A stretch of 64,000 nucleotides of DNA. Origin: CAYWMD01 sp964458575. Lineage in GTDB: Bacteria > Verrucomicrobiota > Verrucomicrobiia > Limisphaerales > JADLHS01. Within the stretch, counting starts at the first letter, position 1; each line of letters opens with the position of its first letter. Positions 43,790 to 52,549 of this stretch are shown here, piece after piece. Under the pieces are notes generated by a model. It saw only the letters and a list, made by a program, of their open reading frames with translations, made no database searches and was not told the origin of the DNA. Where the stretch lies: contig CAYWMD010000027.1 of the NCBI GenBank assembly GCA_964458575.1, positions 1 through 64,000 of the forward strand. The letters are read 5' to 3'. The position numbers were made by a program, and so were the translations under genes.

Positions 43790-45109
43790 ATGAAGGCTGC
43801 AACACCGACGTTCGCTGTTACTCGCCGGGAATTTCTTCGCTCAACAGGAATCGTGGCCCTCGCCACCGGGGTCAGTCCACAAATGGTCCCCTCTTCCGTC
43901 CTCGGCATGGGCGGACGGGCTTCGCCCAACAACCGTATCACCGTTGGCTTCATTGGCACGGGCGATCACGGCGTCGGTTGGAATCTTGGGCCGTATTTGC
44001 GCCATCCGGACGCGCAGGTCGTCGCTGCGTGCGACGTGGACAGCAATCATTTGATCCGCGCGCAGGAGACAATCAATGACCGCTACAAGAACGAAGATTG
44101 TTTCGTCACCAAGGATTTTCGCGAGGTCCTTGCGCGCCCCGACGTTGACGCGGTGATGATTTCCACGCCGGACCATTGGCACACGATCATCAGCATCCTG
44201 GCCGTGCAGGCGGGCAAGGATGTGCAATGCGAGAAGCCGACGCTGACGATTGATGAAGGCAAGCTGCTCATCAAGGCCGTTCGCAAATACAAGAAGGTTT
44301 TCCAGACCAGCACCGAAGATCGGTCGTTACCGATGTATCATCGCATGGCTGAATTGGTGCGCAACGGTCGCATCGGAAAACTCCAGCGCATCGAGGTGGT
44401 TTTGCCCCAGCGACCAGACAAACCGGGCGATCCGACGCCAATGCCGGTGCCGAAGGAATTGGATTACGACCTATGGCTTGGTCCCGCACCGGTCAAGCCC
44501 TACACGCGCGATCGCGTGCATTACAACTTCCGCTGGATTCAGGATTACTCGGGTGGCGTGATTCCGGACTGGGGCGCGCATCTGTTTGACACCGCTCAAT
44601 GGGCGAACGACACCGAACGCAGCGGACCGGTCGAAATCGTCGGCACCGGCACGTATTGGACTGGCGGCCTTTACGACACGGTCAAGGATTACGATGTGAC
44701 CTATCGCTATGCGAATGGCGTGGTGATGACGTGCAAACCGGGCAACCCGAGCATCAAGTTCATCGGCCGGGATGGTTGGGTGGGCAACACCGGCTGGCGC
44801 GGAGAAGTGAAAGCCAGTTCGCCGGAAATCCTGAACTCAAAAATCGGCGACCGTGAAATTCACCTGTACACCAACCCAAACGGCGAGCATGACGATTTTC
44901 TGAAATGTGTCCGCAGCCGGAAGGATCCGTATTTCCCGGTGGACATCGGTCATCGGGTTTCTACCGTGAGCCATCTGGCCCTGATCGCGATCAAGCTGGG
45001 CCGCCGGTTGCAGTGGGATCCGAAGCGCGAACATTTCATCGGTGACGAGGAGGCGAACACCCTCCTCGATCGTCCGCGCCGCGATCCGTGGCAGTTGCCG
45101 GAGGTTTGA
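43790..45109 (+). CDS. TAT-exported Gfo/Idh/MocA oxidoreductase
   Basis: This is a 439-residue protein with a twin-arginine signal (VTRREFLRSTGIVALATG, Arg12-Arg13). The Rossmann part has VGFIGTGDHGVGWNL, and the catalytic loop keeps the canonical Glu148-Lys149-Pro150 (VQCEKPTLT). The C-terminal beta domain has IPDWGAHLFDTAQWAN. Family members oxidise or reduce sugars with NAD(P). TAT export suggests the enzyme carries a bound cofactor into the periplasm. It is 19 bases downstream of pheS. The convergent operon ends 32 bases away. Confidence 0.9.
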   Translation: MKAATPTFAVTRREFLRSTGIVALATGVSPQMVPSSVLGMGGRASPNNRITVGFIGTGDHGVGWNLGPYLRHPDAQVVAACDVDSNHLIRAQETINDRYKNEDCFVTKDFREVLARPDVDAVMISTPDHWHTIISILAVQAGKDVQCEKPTLTIDEGKLLIKAVRKYKKVFQTSTEDRSLPMYHRMAELVRNGRIGKLQRIEVVLPQRPDKPGDPTPMPVPKELDYDLWLGPAPVKPYTRDRVHYNFRWIQDYSGGVIPDWGAHLFDTAQWANDTERSGPVEIVGTGTYWTGGLYDTVKDYDVTYRYANGVVMTCKPGNPSIKFIGRDGWVGNTGWRGEVKASSPEILNSKIGDREIHLYTNPNGEHDDFLKCVRSRKDPYFPVDIGHRVSTVSHLALIAIKLGRRLQWDPKREHFIGDEEANTLLDRPRRDPWQLPEV

Positions 45110-45141
45110 ACAGCAGGAAGTCGAAAACGCCGCGTTACTCG

Positions 45142-45966
45142 CTATTTCTTGTATTTGGAGAAGACCGGCATTTTTTTGAATTTGGCTAGCGGGTCTTCTT
45201 TCCCAATCAGGGCGGATGGACGCGTGGCCGGATTTTCCACGTCGTCAGCAGGTTCGGCGTCCGTTGCGGCAGGTGAAACACCGCCCGGTGGCGACGCCTG
45301 CGCGACCACATGCGCGGCGACCGGTGCGGACTGCACTGATCGTTTCTCGAAAAATGAGCTTTGAGTAAAACCAGCTTGCGGCGCCACAGGTGCCGCGACT
45401 GACGGCGGGGCGGGCATTGGCTTCGATTGCGCGACCTCCGCTGCTTTGATTTCAGTCGTCCGCCAACAGAGCCGCACGGAAGGAATTGGGCCAACACCGA
45501 CGGCCACTTCGCTGTAAACCAAATCCCCGAGTTCCACGGTATCCGCCATTTGCCCGGCCTGTAGCAACGAGGATAAAATCGCGCGTGTCGTCCGCCGTTG
45601 TTGGTTCGCCTGCAACAACGACCGCAACACCGACGTATGCACGTCGTCAATCTTCGTCAGATGCACCAACAGGCGTTGCACGGGGCTGATTTCCAAATCC
45701 ATGCCGCTGAGTTTGAAGCCGGCTTTGGCAAGCACATCCACGCTACTGTGAATCTCCGCCAGCGCCCCGCTGAGGCGATCTTCCTGGTCCGCCTTCAAAT
45801 CGGCGACGCTGTATTGAATCTCCGATTTGAGTTGCTGCAACTGGCCCGTCGTTGCGGCAACTGTGTCGCGTACGTCCGCTATTTTTGGCGGAAGCTGCTG
45901 CATCGCCGCTTTGATCTCGGCGGCTTTCTGACTCAGGTTCTTCACTTTGCTGATAAACTGCTTCAT
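45142..45966 (-). CDS. Coiled-coil protein of the SPFH-AAA operon
   Basis: This is a 274-residue protein with coiled-coil propensity in its N-terminal 110 residues (for example LSQKAAEIKAAMQQLPPK, LKADQEDRLSGALAEIHSS). A helical segment with LLVHLTKIDDVHTSVLRSLL and LSSLLQAGQM follows, and the C-terminal 100 residues are a Pro/Ala-rich disordered linker ending in a basic FKKMPVFSKYKK. No enzyme motif is seen. The ATG at 45966 is used because a clear Shine-Dalgarno sits five bases upstream. A longer frame begins inside the ATPase gene. It is the last gene of the four-gene operon and a likely adaptor for the ATPase. Confidence 0.65.
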   Translation of the reverse strand: MKQFISKVKNLSQKAAEIKAAMQQLPPKIADVRDTVAATTGQLQQLKSEIQYSVADLKADQEDRLSGALAEIHSSVDVLAKAGFKLSGMDLEISPVQRLLVHLTKIDDVHTSVLRSLLQANQQRRTTRAILSSLLQAGQMADTVELGDLVYSEVAVGVGPIPSVRLCWRTTEIKAAEVAQSKPMPAPPSVAAPVAPQAGFTQSSFFEKRSVQSAPVAAHVVAQASPPGGVSPAATDAEPADDVENPATRPSALIGKEDPLAKFKKMPVFSKYKK

Positions 45967-45971
45967 AACGT

Positions 45972-45977
45972 TCTCCT
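45972..45977 (-). promoter_or_regulatory. Shine-Dalgarno site deciding the coiled-coil protein start
   Basis: On the minus strand AGGAGA lies five bases before the ATG at 45966 and ends in the stop region of the ATPase gene, tying the two genes into one message. Confidence 0.75.
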
Positions 45978-48900
45978 CATTTCTGCTCCGGCGGCGGTTC
46001 TCCACTTTGCGCGGCTTCACGCTGTTTCTGCGCCTCGGCAATTGCTTTCTGGAATTGTTCGAGGAACGCCCCTTCGTTACTCAACATCTCTTGGGTGACA
46101 TCAATCTCCAACGAACCTTGTTTGGCACGAGTCTCCAGCAACTCTTGAGACTTGTGTAAATGATCCCGCTGCCGCCCCGCCATGTCCTTCAACGTCGCCA
46201 GCGTGCTGTGGACCATCTCCATCTCGTGCTCCATCCGCTTCATGGCATCCGCCATCGTGCCGGTGTGAACAACCGAAATCGCCTGGCTCAAATCCTGGCG
46301 CAACGCGCTCAATCCCTCACCCAGCTTCGCAGCCAGTGCATTGAAATCGCCGTGGCCGTTATCGTCCTTCTTGGCCGGTTGCGCCAGGCGTTGATCAACG
46401 GTGTTGCGCAAGGCTTCGAGGTTCGCCGCCAATGGCGCGAGATCAATCGTCACGTTCGGCGGCGGTTGGACCGGCTGCGGCCTGGCGGCCTGCTTTTCCA
46501 ACGTCGCCTGTAAAGCTTCGAGCCCCTTGCCCACGGGTGACATGTCCACCACGACCTGCGGCGCGGCTTGGGGCTTTGCCGATTGTTTGTCCACCGCCGC
46601 TTGCAGTGCCTCCAGGCTCTTACCCACCGGCGTCATGTCCACATTGACCTGCGGAGGTGGTGGCGGCGGCTTGGCCAACTGGTCGGAGATGATCTTCTGA
46701 ATGCCTTCCAATCCGGACTGAAATCCGCTCAACTGCGCCACGATGCGTCCGGCCGGATCGTGATCCCCGCCCGCGCCCCGTGCCGCCGTGTTGTGTTTGA
46801 AGGTCTTCTTGATCTCCTCCCAACGTGATTTTTCCTCTGCTGTCTGAACGCCGATCAGTTCCCGGAACTTGAGCATGTTCGCTTCCGTGCCCGTCGTGAG
46901 CGTCTGCGACTCGCCGCGGTAGTGATCGAGGATGAGCGCGCGCATCTCGTCATCGTTCATGATCGTGACGACTTTTTCCGCGAGGCGGTTCATGTTGCGA
47001 TACGATCCCTGCAACCGGAACGGCGGCTCGACGCGGAACTCATCCGCCTGAGCAGCGGAGTAGATGTATTCTTGGTTCACGCGCAAGATGACCTCGCGAG
47101 TCATCACGAGCTTCTTCATCACCGACAAAATCTCTTCCACTTCCTGTGACGAATAACTGCCCTCGAACCCTTCCGCCTCGCGCTCGCCGGATTCCGCCAT
47201 GCGGATGAACGAGCGAATGTCCTTCTGACTCTTGTTCGCCAGCGGCGCCAGCACGGCGTTCGACGTCACGGCGTTTTCGAGATAGCTCGCTTTGAAATAA
47301 TCCGCTTTGCCGCCGATGATGTCGCCGAGATTGTAGGTGTCGGCACGGTTCGCGAGCATGTCCGGGATTTTGAACTTCTGCCCGCTCTCGGTGTAAGGAT
47401 TGCCCGCCATCACGACCACGACCTTGCGTCCGCGCAAATCGTAAGTGCGCGGTTTCCCGCGCCAGACGCCTTCGATGCGGCGCTGCCCGTCGCAGAGCGA
47501 AATGAACTTCTGCAAAAACTCCGGGTTGCAATGCTGGATATCGTCCACGCAGATCATCGCGTTGTCGCCCATCTCCAGCGCGAGGTTCAGCTTGATGATT
47601 TCCTCACGCGCGGCGGCGTTCGGCGCTTCTTCCGGATCGAGCGACACGACATTGTGGCCGAGCGCCGGGCCGTTGATCTTGATGAAGATGATGCCCAACC
47701 GGCTCGCAACATATTCCATCAACGTCGTCTTGCCGTAACCGGGCGGCGAAATGATGAGCAGCAAACCCATCAAGTCTGTGCGCTTGGCTGCGCCCGCCGC
47801 GCCGATTTGCTTGGCGAGATTGTCGCCGACCATCGGGAGATAAATCTGGTCAATGAGCTGATTGCGCACGAACGACGTCAGCACCTTGGGCTTGAATTCA
47901 TCGAGTCGCAGCTTGGCGCGTTCGCGTTCGATCAACTGTTGCTTCAGCGCGTGGAACTTTTCAAAACGCGGGACGACGTCGCGCTCAAATTTCTGGAGGC
48001 GATCCTGGAAGTTCAGGTAATCGAACTGATACTTGCTGCCTTGAATGAGCGCGTGATTCCCGCGCATGCCTTCGATTACCCGCGACGTTGCGGCCTTGAC
48101 CACGGACCGCTTGAGTGCGTCACCACAAAAGAGAATGGCAGAGATTTCGTCGAGATAGCGGAACTGGTGGGTCGAGTCGCGCTGCGACTCGACGTCCGGT
48201 CGCAGCGCGACCGGACCTACCTGCAGAAAGCCCCGCACCCAGTCGCGCACCAAATCCAGTTCGCTGCCGGGATGTTCAGCGAGCGCCTCTCGCCGCTGCT
48301 CGAAAGCTTTCTCGCTGCCTTTGCTGGCGAGATGCCGGTTGAACGACGCCACCAGTCCCTCCGCCTCCTGACTGACGGAAACCGCCTCGCCCGTGATCAG
48401 TTCGTTGAAAAGGTACTCGCCTGCTTCATTCGCAGTTGCCGGCGGATAAAGCTTGGTTTGCTCGACGAACGCGGCAATCAAACCTTGCAGCGCGGCGATG
48501 TAGTTCTGCTGCGTCGGATCGCCGGGGAACAGCTTGTTGCGCTCGGCAAAGGCATCGAGCTTGGCCGACCACAGCGTCTTCGTTTCCGCCGGGCAGAAGC
48601 GATTCCAATAAACCACCGCACAGGCCCGCGCTGCCGGACTGAACCGCGCCAGTTGCAGCGCGTGATGGGTCGTGAGCAGCGCGTGGAAAATCTTCGCACC
48701 GTCCAGATCGTGAATGCCCTTGGTGTAACCTTCCTGATAACGCGCGCCCATAAACTCCTGCACGAACGCAAGGCGTTTGTCTTCCGAGAATGCGAGCGCT
48801 TCCGCCAAGCTCGGAGCGCCGAGCACCGGCTCGGCTCGCACTGAGCTGTTGGAACGGGCCGAGCTGGTGCTGGGCGCTCCTATCGCCTTCAACATCTGCC

Positions 48901-51733
48901 ACGCCAGATATTCAGCACGATACACCTCGCGGTTCTCGGACACGACTTCCTGATCCCACACATCGCGCGTGGCCAGGAATGCCTCGTCCGTAATCGCCTC
49001 GAAATACTTGGTGCTCGTCAGGTGGATATGCTGCACGCCGTCGCGGTTGACCACCGTGAGTTCAAGGGGCTGCGTGTTGATGTTGAAATGATGCTTGCCG
49101 AGTTTGATGACATCCTGCCCACCAACAAACAACTCCTGCCGATCCTTCAACTGCCGCACGGCTTCCTGCTGCGTGCCTTTGAGGCGACCTTGCAGATCGT
49201 CGGCCTTCACCGAATCGCCCAGCGCGAGCAGTTGCTCAATCGTCTCGCGGACCTTGGCGATCATCAGGTCCGACGCCATGTAGCTATTGATATCCTCGAT
49301 GCTCTTGAACCCGGCGAGGCGATTTTGAATCACCTTGAGGATGCGCTCGGCGGCGGTCAGCAACGCGCTGGCCTTGCGATTGCGCTGTTCGACGAGTGCG
49401 ACCTTGCGCTGCTCGAACGCCTCGTAAAGTTCCGTCCGTCGCTCGGCGAGTTGCACCGTGTATTCTTCGAAATCGGCGAACGTGCCTTCCAGTTCCTCAA
49501 GCTGAACGGAGAGGCGGTTCAAATACTCCTCGCACTTGGCGGGCGAATCGCACAGGTCGAGATAGCTCGACGCGGCTTGACCGAGCAACTTCATCTGCGC
49601 GCCAAACTGCGCCGCGCCTTCGCTGGCGATGAGATGTTGCAGGCGTTTCTTGAGCGCGGCCTTGACCTGATTGAGCGTGGAATAAACCGCCGTGATCGCG
49701 TCAATGATCCGCGTCGTCTCGGTCGCGTCCTCGATCTTCAGACTGTTGACGATCTCGATGAGCATTTCGAGTTCGCCGCCCGCGACGGTGACGGCCTTCT
49801 CGATTTCCTTTCCCTCCGCAACCTTCGTCACGCGATCCACCGCCGTGAGATGATCGGCTGCCTGTCGGCGATAAGGCTCAAGCGACTCGGGCTTGAGAAG
49901 AAACTTCACGCAGGAATTGGAAAGCTCGTCGGTCTGTGTCGCGACCTGCTTTTCTGCTTCGTCAATTTGCGCGAGGTCAACGTAGCGGACTTCCCTGAGC
50001 GTGATGAGTTCACCGCGAAGCTTTCGGAGCGAAGCAAGGTTGAGAACAAAGTCATTCAGCACGCGGAAGCTGGCACGGCGGATGTTCTGAAACTGATCGG
50101 TGCAACGCTTGCGCACGTCTTTCACGCGCTCGACGGCCTCGCGTTGCAGGCGGCGCACCTTGTCGAATTCGTCCACGGCCTTGTCCGCCGCCTCGCGCAC
50201 GGCGCGCAACGCACCATCCACGCCGAAGCCCTCCGCACTCGACAGCCACGGATAGGAATCGAGAATCGCGCCGCAGCGTTTGACGAGGTCGGTGTAAATC
50301 TGCGCGTAGGGATTTTCCTTTCGCACCAGTGTCATCACCTCGTTGCACTCGGCGAGACAGCGCACGACTTCCTTGTTGCCGACCTGATACAGAAACGCGT
50401 CCTTCTTGCCGGCGGGTTCGAAGTCGGGCTGATGGAACGGCGTCTGCCGCAGTTGAATCATGTGATGCTTCTGCGGCTCGGCTTCGGCGCGGAACACGAG
50501 CAGGTGGCCGTTGGGGAACAGGGAATAACCCGGGCACCCAATGCGCTCCTCGACCTTTTGCGCAATCAACCGATACGGCAGCAAGGCGTAATCGCCGGTC
50601 AAGCGATTGTAAAAGACATAGAGCACGTCTTCGCCGTTCGGCGCGTAGATGACGCGCTCGATGACCATCGGGCCGTCTTTGGACTCGAACTGTTTCAGTT
50701 CACCCGTTGCGAGGTAATAACCATCGGGAAAGATAAGCCCGTGTTCCTCGGGCAGGAAGACACACGACTGGCCGAGCGAATCCACGCGCAGCGCCGATTG
50801 CGTCTTCTCGTTGAAAATGAAAAAGCGCGGGGTGTTTTCCTTGTAGGGCCGGATCTTGAGCAGGATGAGGTGGTTGACAATCGCGTAGGCGATTTCGGCG
50901 TCGTCCACCTTTTGGTACTTGTCGTCCACCGGTTCGGCGTAGATGCCTTCGCCCGTCGCGGTGCTGTCTTCGACCTTGATCGTCAGGTCGCCACCGATGC
51001 ACTCGACAAACACGCGGTCTTCAATCGAGATGTGCGGATAATCGCCGTAGCGGTAGGACTCGCGGTCAGGCGTCAGCCAGCGAAACTCGAACTGCGGTGG
51101 GAAACCGACCTTGCGGAATTCGGCTTCGCTGCGGCCGTCGAGGTATTTCAGGTTGCCCTCGTTGTAAGCCCACTTGAAAACCGCGATGTCATTGATGCCC
51201 GGGCCGGTCGAGAACACCATGTAGAGTCTGCCCTCGATGACCGAGAACTTCTGGAACGACGCCTTTTCGTAAACGTTGTAGAGCCGTTTGAAGTCCGTGA
51301 TGAACGTCTTGTCCTGCAACCCGGCGAGGTCGGCTTCCTTGAACGTGCCGGCCTGGTCATCACGATGGTAGATGGCGAACACGTCGCCCAACTCAATCTC
51401 CTTCTTGAGACCAAACTGCACATTGAAGCCAAAGAGAAAGCGGCCCGAGCCCAACTGCACCATGTCCGCCGGAATGCAGTTGTGGGCGGTGATGATGCGG
51501 TCGGCCTGGAGCAGCTTGAATTCAATCGTGCCGAACACCTCCGCGCGCCGCGCGTTGAGCTGGCTCATGCACTCGCGCAACGTCGCGCCCTGCGTGTTCA
51601 GCCGCTGGCGGATGATCTCGTAAGTCGCGCTGCCAAGCGTCTGCGCGGTGGACGGCGCGGCGGCGGCCTCAGGCGCGGGTGCGGGTGCGCCTTCAGGCTG
51701 CGGGGCGGGTTTGGTTTCTGGGGCTTCAGCCAT
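45977..51733 (-). CDS. Giant AAA+ ATPase with DUF3686-like N-terminal region
   Basis: This is a 1918-residue protein, close to the family annotated as DNA-repair ATPase (DUF3686). Layout: an Ala/Pro-rich leader (1-45); a beta-rich N-terminal region (to about 470, with LGSGRFLFGFNVQFGLK); long helical coiled-coil blocks (about 480-950); helical linkers; the AAA+ domain with Walker A PPGYGKTT (Lys1335) and Walker B MICVDDIQHCN (Asp1397, Asp1398); then about 1690-1790 with three repeats of a DMSPVGKGLEALQA type; and a coiled-coil tail. Palindromic inserts lie at 48171-48216 and 48813-48880. The DNA-repair label is only a family name. It starts three bases after the ATP-grasp gene. Confidence 0.85.
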   Translation of the reverse strand: MAEAPETKPAPQPEGAPAPAPEAAAAPSTAQTLGSATYEIIRQRLNTQGATLRECMSQLNARRAEVFGTIEFKLLQADRIITAHNCIPADMVQLGSGRFLFGFNVQFGLKKEIELGDVFAIYHRDDQAGTFKEADLAGLQDKTFITDFKRLYNVYEKASFQKFSVIEGRLYMVFSTGPGINDIAVFKWAYNEGNLKYLDGRSEAEFRKVGFPPQFEFRWLTPDRESYRYGDYPHISIEDRVFVECIGGDLTIKVEDSTATGEGIYAEPVDDKYQKVDDAEIAYAIVNHLILLKIRPYKENTPRFFIFNEKTQSALRVDSLGQSCVFLPEEHGLIFPDGYYLATGELKQFESKDGPMVIERVIYAPNGEDVLYVFYNRLTGDYALLPYRLIAQKVEERIGCPGYSLFPNGHLLVFRAEAEPQKHHMIQLRQTPFHQPDFEPAGKKDAFLYQVGNKEVVRCLAECNEVMTLVRKENPYAQIYTDLVKRCGAILDSYPWLSSAEGFGVDGALRAVREAADKAVDEFDKVRRLQREAVERVKDVRKRCTDQFQNIRRASFRVLNDFVLNLASLRKLRGELITLREVRYVDLAQIDEAEKQVATQTDELSNSCVKFLLKPESLEPYRRQAADHLTAVDRVTKVAEGKEIEKAVTVAGGELEMLIEIVNSLKIEDATETTRIIDAITAVYSTLNQVKAALKKRLQHLIASEGAAQFGAQMKLLGQAASSYLDLCDSPAKCEEYLNRLSVQLEELEGTFADFEEYTVQLAERRTELYEAFEQRKVALVEQRNRKASALLTAAERILKVIQNRLAGFKSIEDINSYMASDLMIAKVRETIEQLLALGDSVKADDLQGRLKGTQQEAVRQLKDRQELFVGGQDVIKLGKHHFNINTQPLELTVVNRDGVQHIHLTSTKYFEAITDEAFLATRDVWDQEVVSENREVYRAEYLAWQMLKAIGAPSTSSARSNSSVRAEPVLGAPSLAEALAFSEDKRLAFVQEFMGARYQEGYTKGIHDLDGAKIFHALLTTHHALQLARFSPAARACAVVYWNRFCPAETKTLWSAKLDAFAERNKLFPGDPTQQNYIAALQGLIAAFVEQTKLYPPATANEAGEYLFNELITGEAVSVSQEAEGLVASFNRHLASKGSEKAFEQRREALAEHPGSELDLVRDWVRGFLQVGPVALRPDVESQRDSTHQFRYLDEISAILFCGDALKRSVVKAATSRVIEGMRGNHALIQGSKYQFDYLNFQDRLQKFERDVVPRFEKFHALKQQLIERERAKLRLDEFKPKVLTSFVRNQLIDQIYLPMVGDNLAKQIGAAGAAKRTDLMGLLLIISPPGYGKTTLMEYVASRLGIIFIKINGPALGHNVVSLDPEEAPNAAAREEIIKLNLALEMGDNAMICVDDIQHCNPEFLQKFISLCDGQRRIEGVWRGKPRTYDLRGRKVVVVMAGNPYTESGQKFKIPDMLANRADTYNLGDIIGGKADYFKASYLENAVTSNAVLAPLANKSQKDIRSFIRMAESGEREAEGFEGSYSSQEVEEILSVMKKLVMTREVILRVNQEYIYSAAQADEFRVEPPFRLQGSYRNMNRLAEKVVTIMNDDEMRALILDHYRGESQTLTTGTEANMLKFRELIGVQTAEEKSRWEEIKKTFKHNTAARGAGGDHDPAGRIVAQLSGFQSGLEGIQKIISDQLAKPPPPPPQVNVDMTPVGKSLEALQAAVDKQSAKPQAAPQVVVDMSPVGKGLEALQATLEKQAARPQPVQPPPNVTIDLAPLAANLEALRNTVDQRLAQPAKKDDNGHGDFNALAAKLGEGLSALRQDLSQAISVVHTGTMADAMKRMEHEMEMVHSTLATLKDMAGRQRDHLHKSQELLETRAKQGSLEIDVTQEMLSNEGAFLEQFQKAIAEAQKQREAAQSGEPPPEQK
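46380..46675 (-). repeat. Internal protein repeat of the giant ATPase
   Basis: The C-terminal part codes for three consecutive units of about 33-40 residues with pattern V-x-VDM-S/T-PVGK-x-LEALQA, then a Lys/Gln-rich helix and a Pro/Gln-rich linker. The third is more diverged (IDLAPLAANLEALRNTV). A fourth, weaker version precedes them (FQSGLEGIQKIISDQL). This suggests a repeated helical oligomerisation element. Confidence 0.8.
48171..48216. repeat. Tandem palindromes inside the ATPase gene
   Basis: Two adjacent perfect hairpins, GTCGAGTCGC-GCT-GCGACTCGAC (48171-48193) and GTCCGGTCGC-AGC-GCGACCGGAC (48194-48216), lie in frame. They encode VGPVALRPDVESQRDS in the ATPase, between two helical segments, without a stop codon. 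Confidence 0.9.
48813..48880. repeat. Inverted repeat inside the ATPase gene
   Basis: GGAGCGCCGAGCACCGGC (from 48813) and GCCGAGCTGGTGCTGGGC (from 48858) pair over 23 bases with two mismatches, giving the low-complexity residues GAPSTSSARSNSSVRAEP in the protein. Confidence 0.85.
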
Positions 51734-51736
51734 TGC

Positions 51737-52540
51737 CTAATTCCAGTTCAAAAAGCTTTGGGCTACTGCCTTTGAAAAAACTTCGGGTGACCAGCCGACT
51801 AAATCGGAAACCTGACCGTCGCCGATCTCCACAATCCGCAGCGTGCCGTCAGTTCGCTGGATCACGTCTGTAGAAAAGAATCTGCTCTTCACGCGGCTGG
51901 CGCACTGATGGACAATTTCGGGAACTTCGCCGATAGGTGCGCGTGGCTGGCCATTGAACACAAAGTACCGTCGCTCTGTGTCGGGCCGAAAGTCTTCCAC
52001 CCGGCGTACGCAGAAGCCTCCTTCGATTGTGCCTCGGTAACGTCGCATTTCGGAAACAACTACCTCGACAGCCTCGGGCTTCGATATGCGCGAGCCGACT
52101 GAAGTCTTGAGAGACTTCACATAATCCTTGATGAAGTATTCGCTCCATCCCAGTACTTTCAACTCTTTCGCCAAGTCGCAATCCGCCGGATACACTTTCG
52201 TCTCTGGAGTGAATTCACTCACGAGCGGATACCAGTTCGGCAAATAGTGACAGGCAAGATAATTGGTCGTGTCGCTCACAGGCTGGCAGCCTGTGCTGTG
52301 AATTGCCGCAACCAAAGATGTGTATTCGTCCTTTGAAAGCATCCAGCCTCGATAAAGAACCTTGGCGCCAGTCGGAAGCGGCGGGCTGGCTTTGAAATCA
52401 CCAGCCTGGAAAGCCTCCACGGAGAAAAGCGATGTTTCAAAGCCTTCGCTCCGCACCGCTTCCACCTCGGCCTGATAGTGTTCGTCCGGCTGGCGTGGCC
52501 GCAGCGGACTGCTTGGGTAAAGCAAATGCATTTGTCGCAA
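51737..52540 (-). CDS. ATP-grasp ligase, R2K/DUF4343-like
   Basis: This is a 267-residue protein with an ATP-grasp fold of divergent type. Key marks are YFIKDYVKSLK with Lys138 and Lys142, GGFCVRRVEDF (Arg179-Arg180), ERRYFVFNG (Arg190-Arg191), and the metal region FFSTDVIQRTDGTLRIVEIGDG (Asp225, Glu238, Asp241). The motif set resembles the CDC123-related R2K clade (DUF4343), predicted to ligate amino groups to proteins or peptides. A palindrome at 52277-52295 encodes STGCQPVS. It lies between the SPFH gene (nine bases) and the ATPase gene (three bases), so it is tightly coupled to both. I could not verify the clade by a search. Confidence 0.7.
   Translation of the reverse strand: MRQMHLLYPSSPLRPRQPDEHYQAEVEAVRSEGFETSLFSVEAFQAGDFKASPPLPTGAKVLYRGWMLSKDEYTSLVAAIHSTGCQPVSDTTNYLACHYLPNWYPLVSEFTPETKVYPADCDLAKELKVLGWSEYFIKDYVKSLKTSVGSRISKPEAVEVVVSEMRRYRGTIEGGFCVRRVEDFRPDTERRYFVFNGQPRAPIGEVPEIVHQCASRVKSRFFSTDVIQRTDGTLRIVEIGDGQVSDLVGWSPEVFSKAVAQSFLNWN
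52277..52295. repeat. Short perfect palindrome inside the ATP-grasp gene
   Basis: CACAGGCTG-G-CAGCCTGTG is a perfect 9-1-9 palindrome encoding TGCQPV in the ATP-grasp protein. Confidence 0.7.
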
Positions 52541-52549
52541 GCATTCGCG

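Noticed and set aside
49022..51775. Very long plus-strand open frame opposite the giant ATPase gene
   Set aside because: It mirrors the codon pattern of the high-GC ATPase gene. The protein has no recognisable domain while the minus strand encodes clear motifs.
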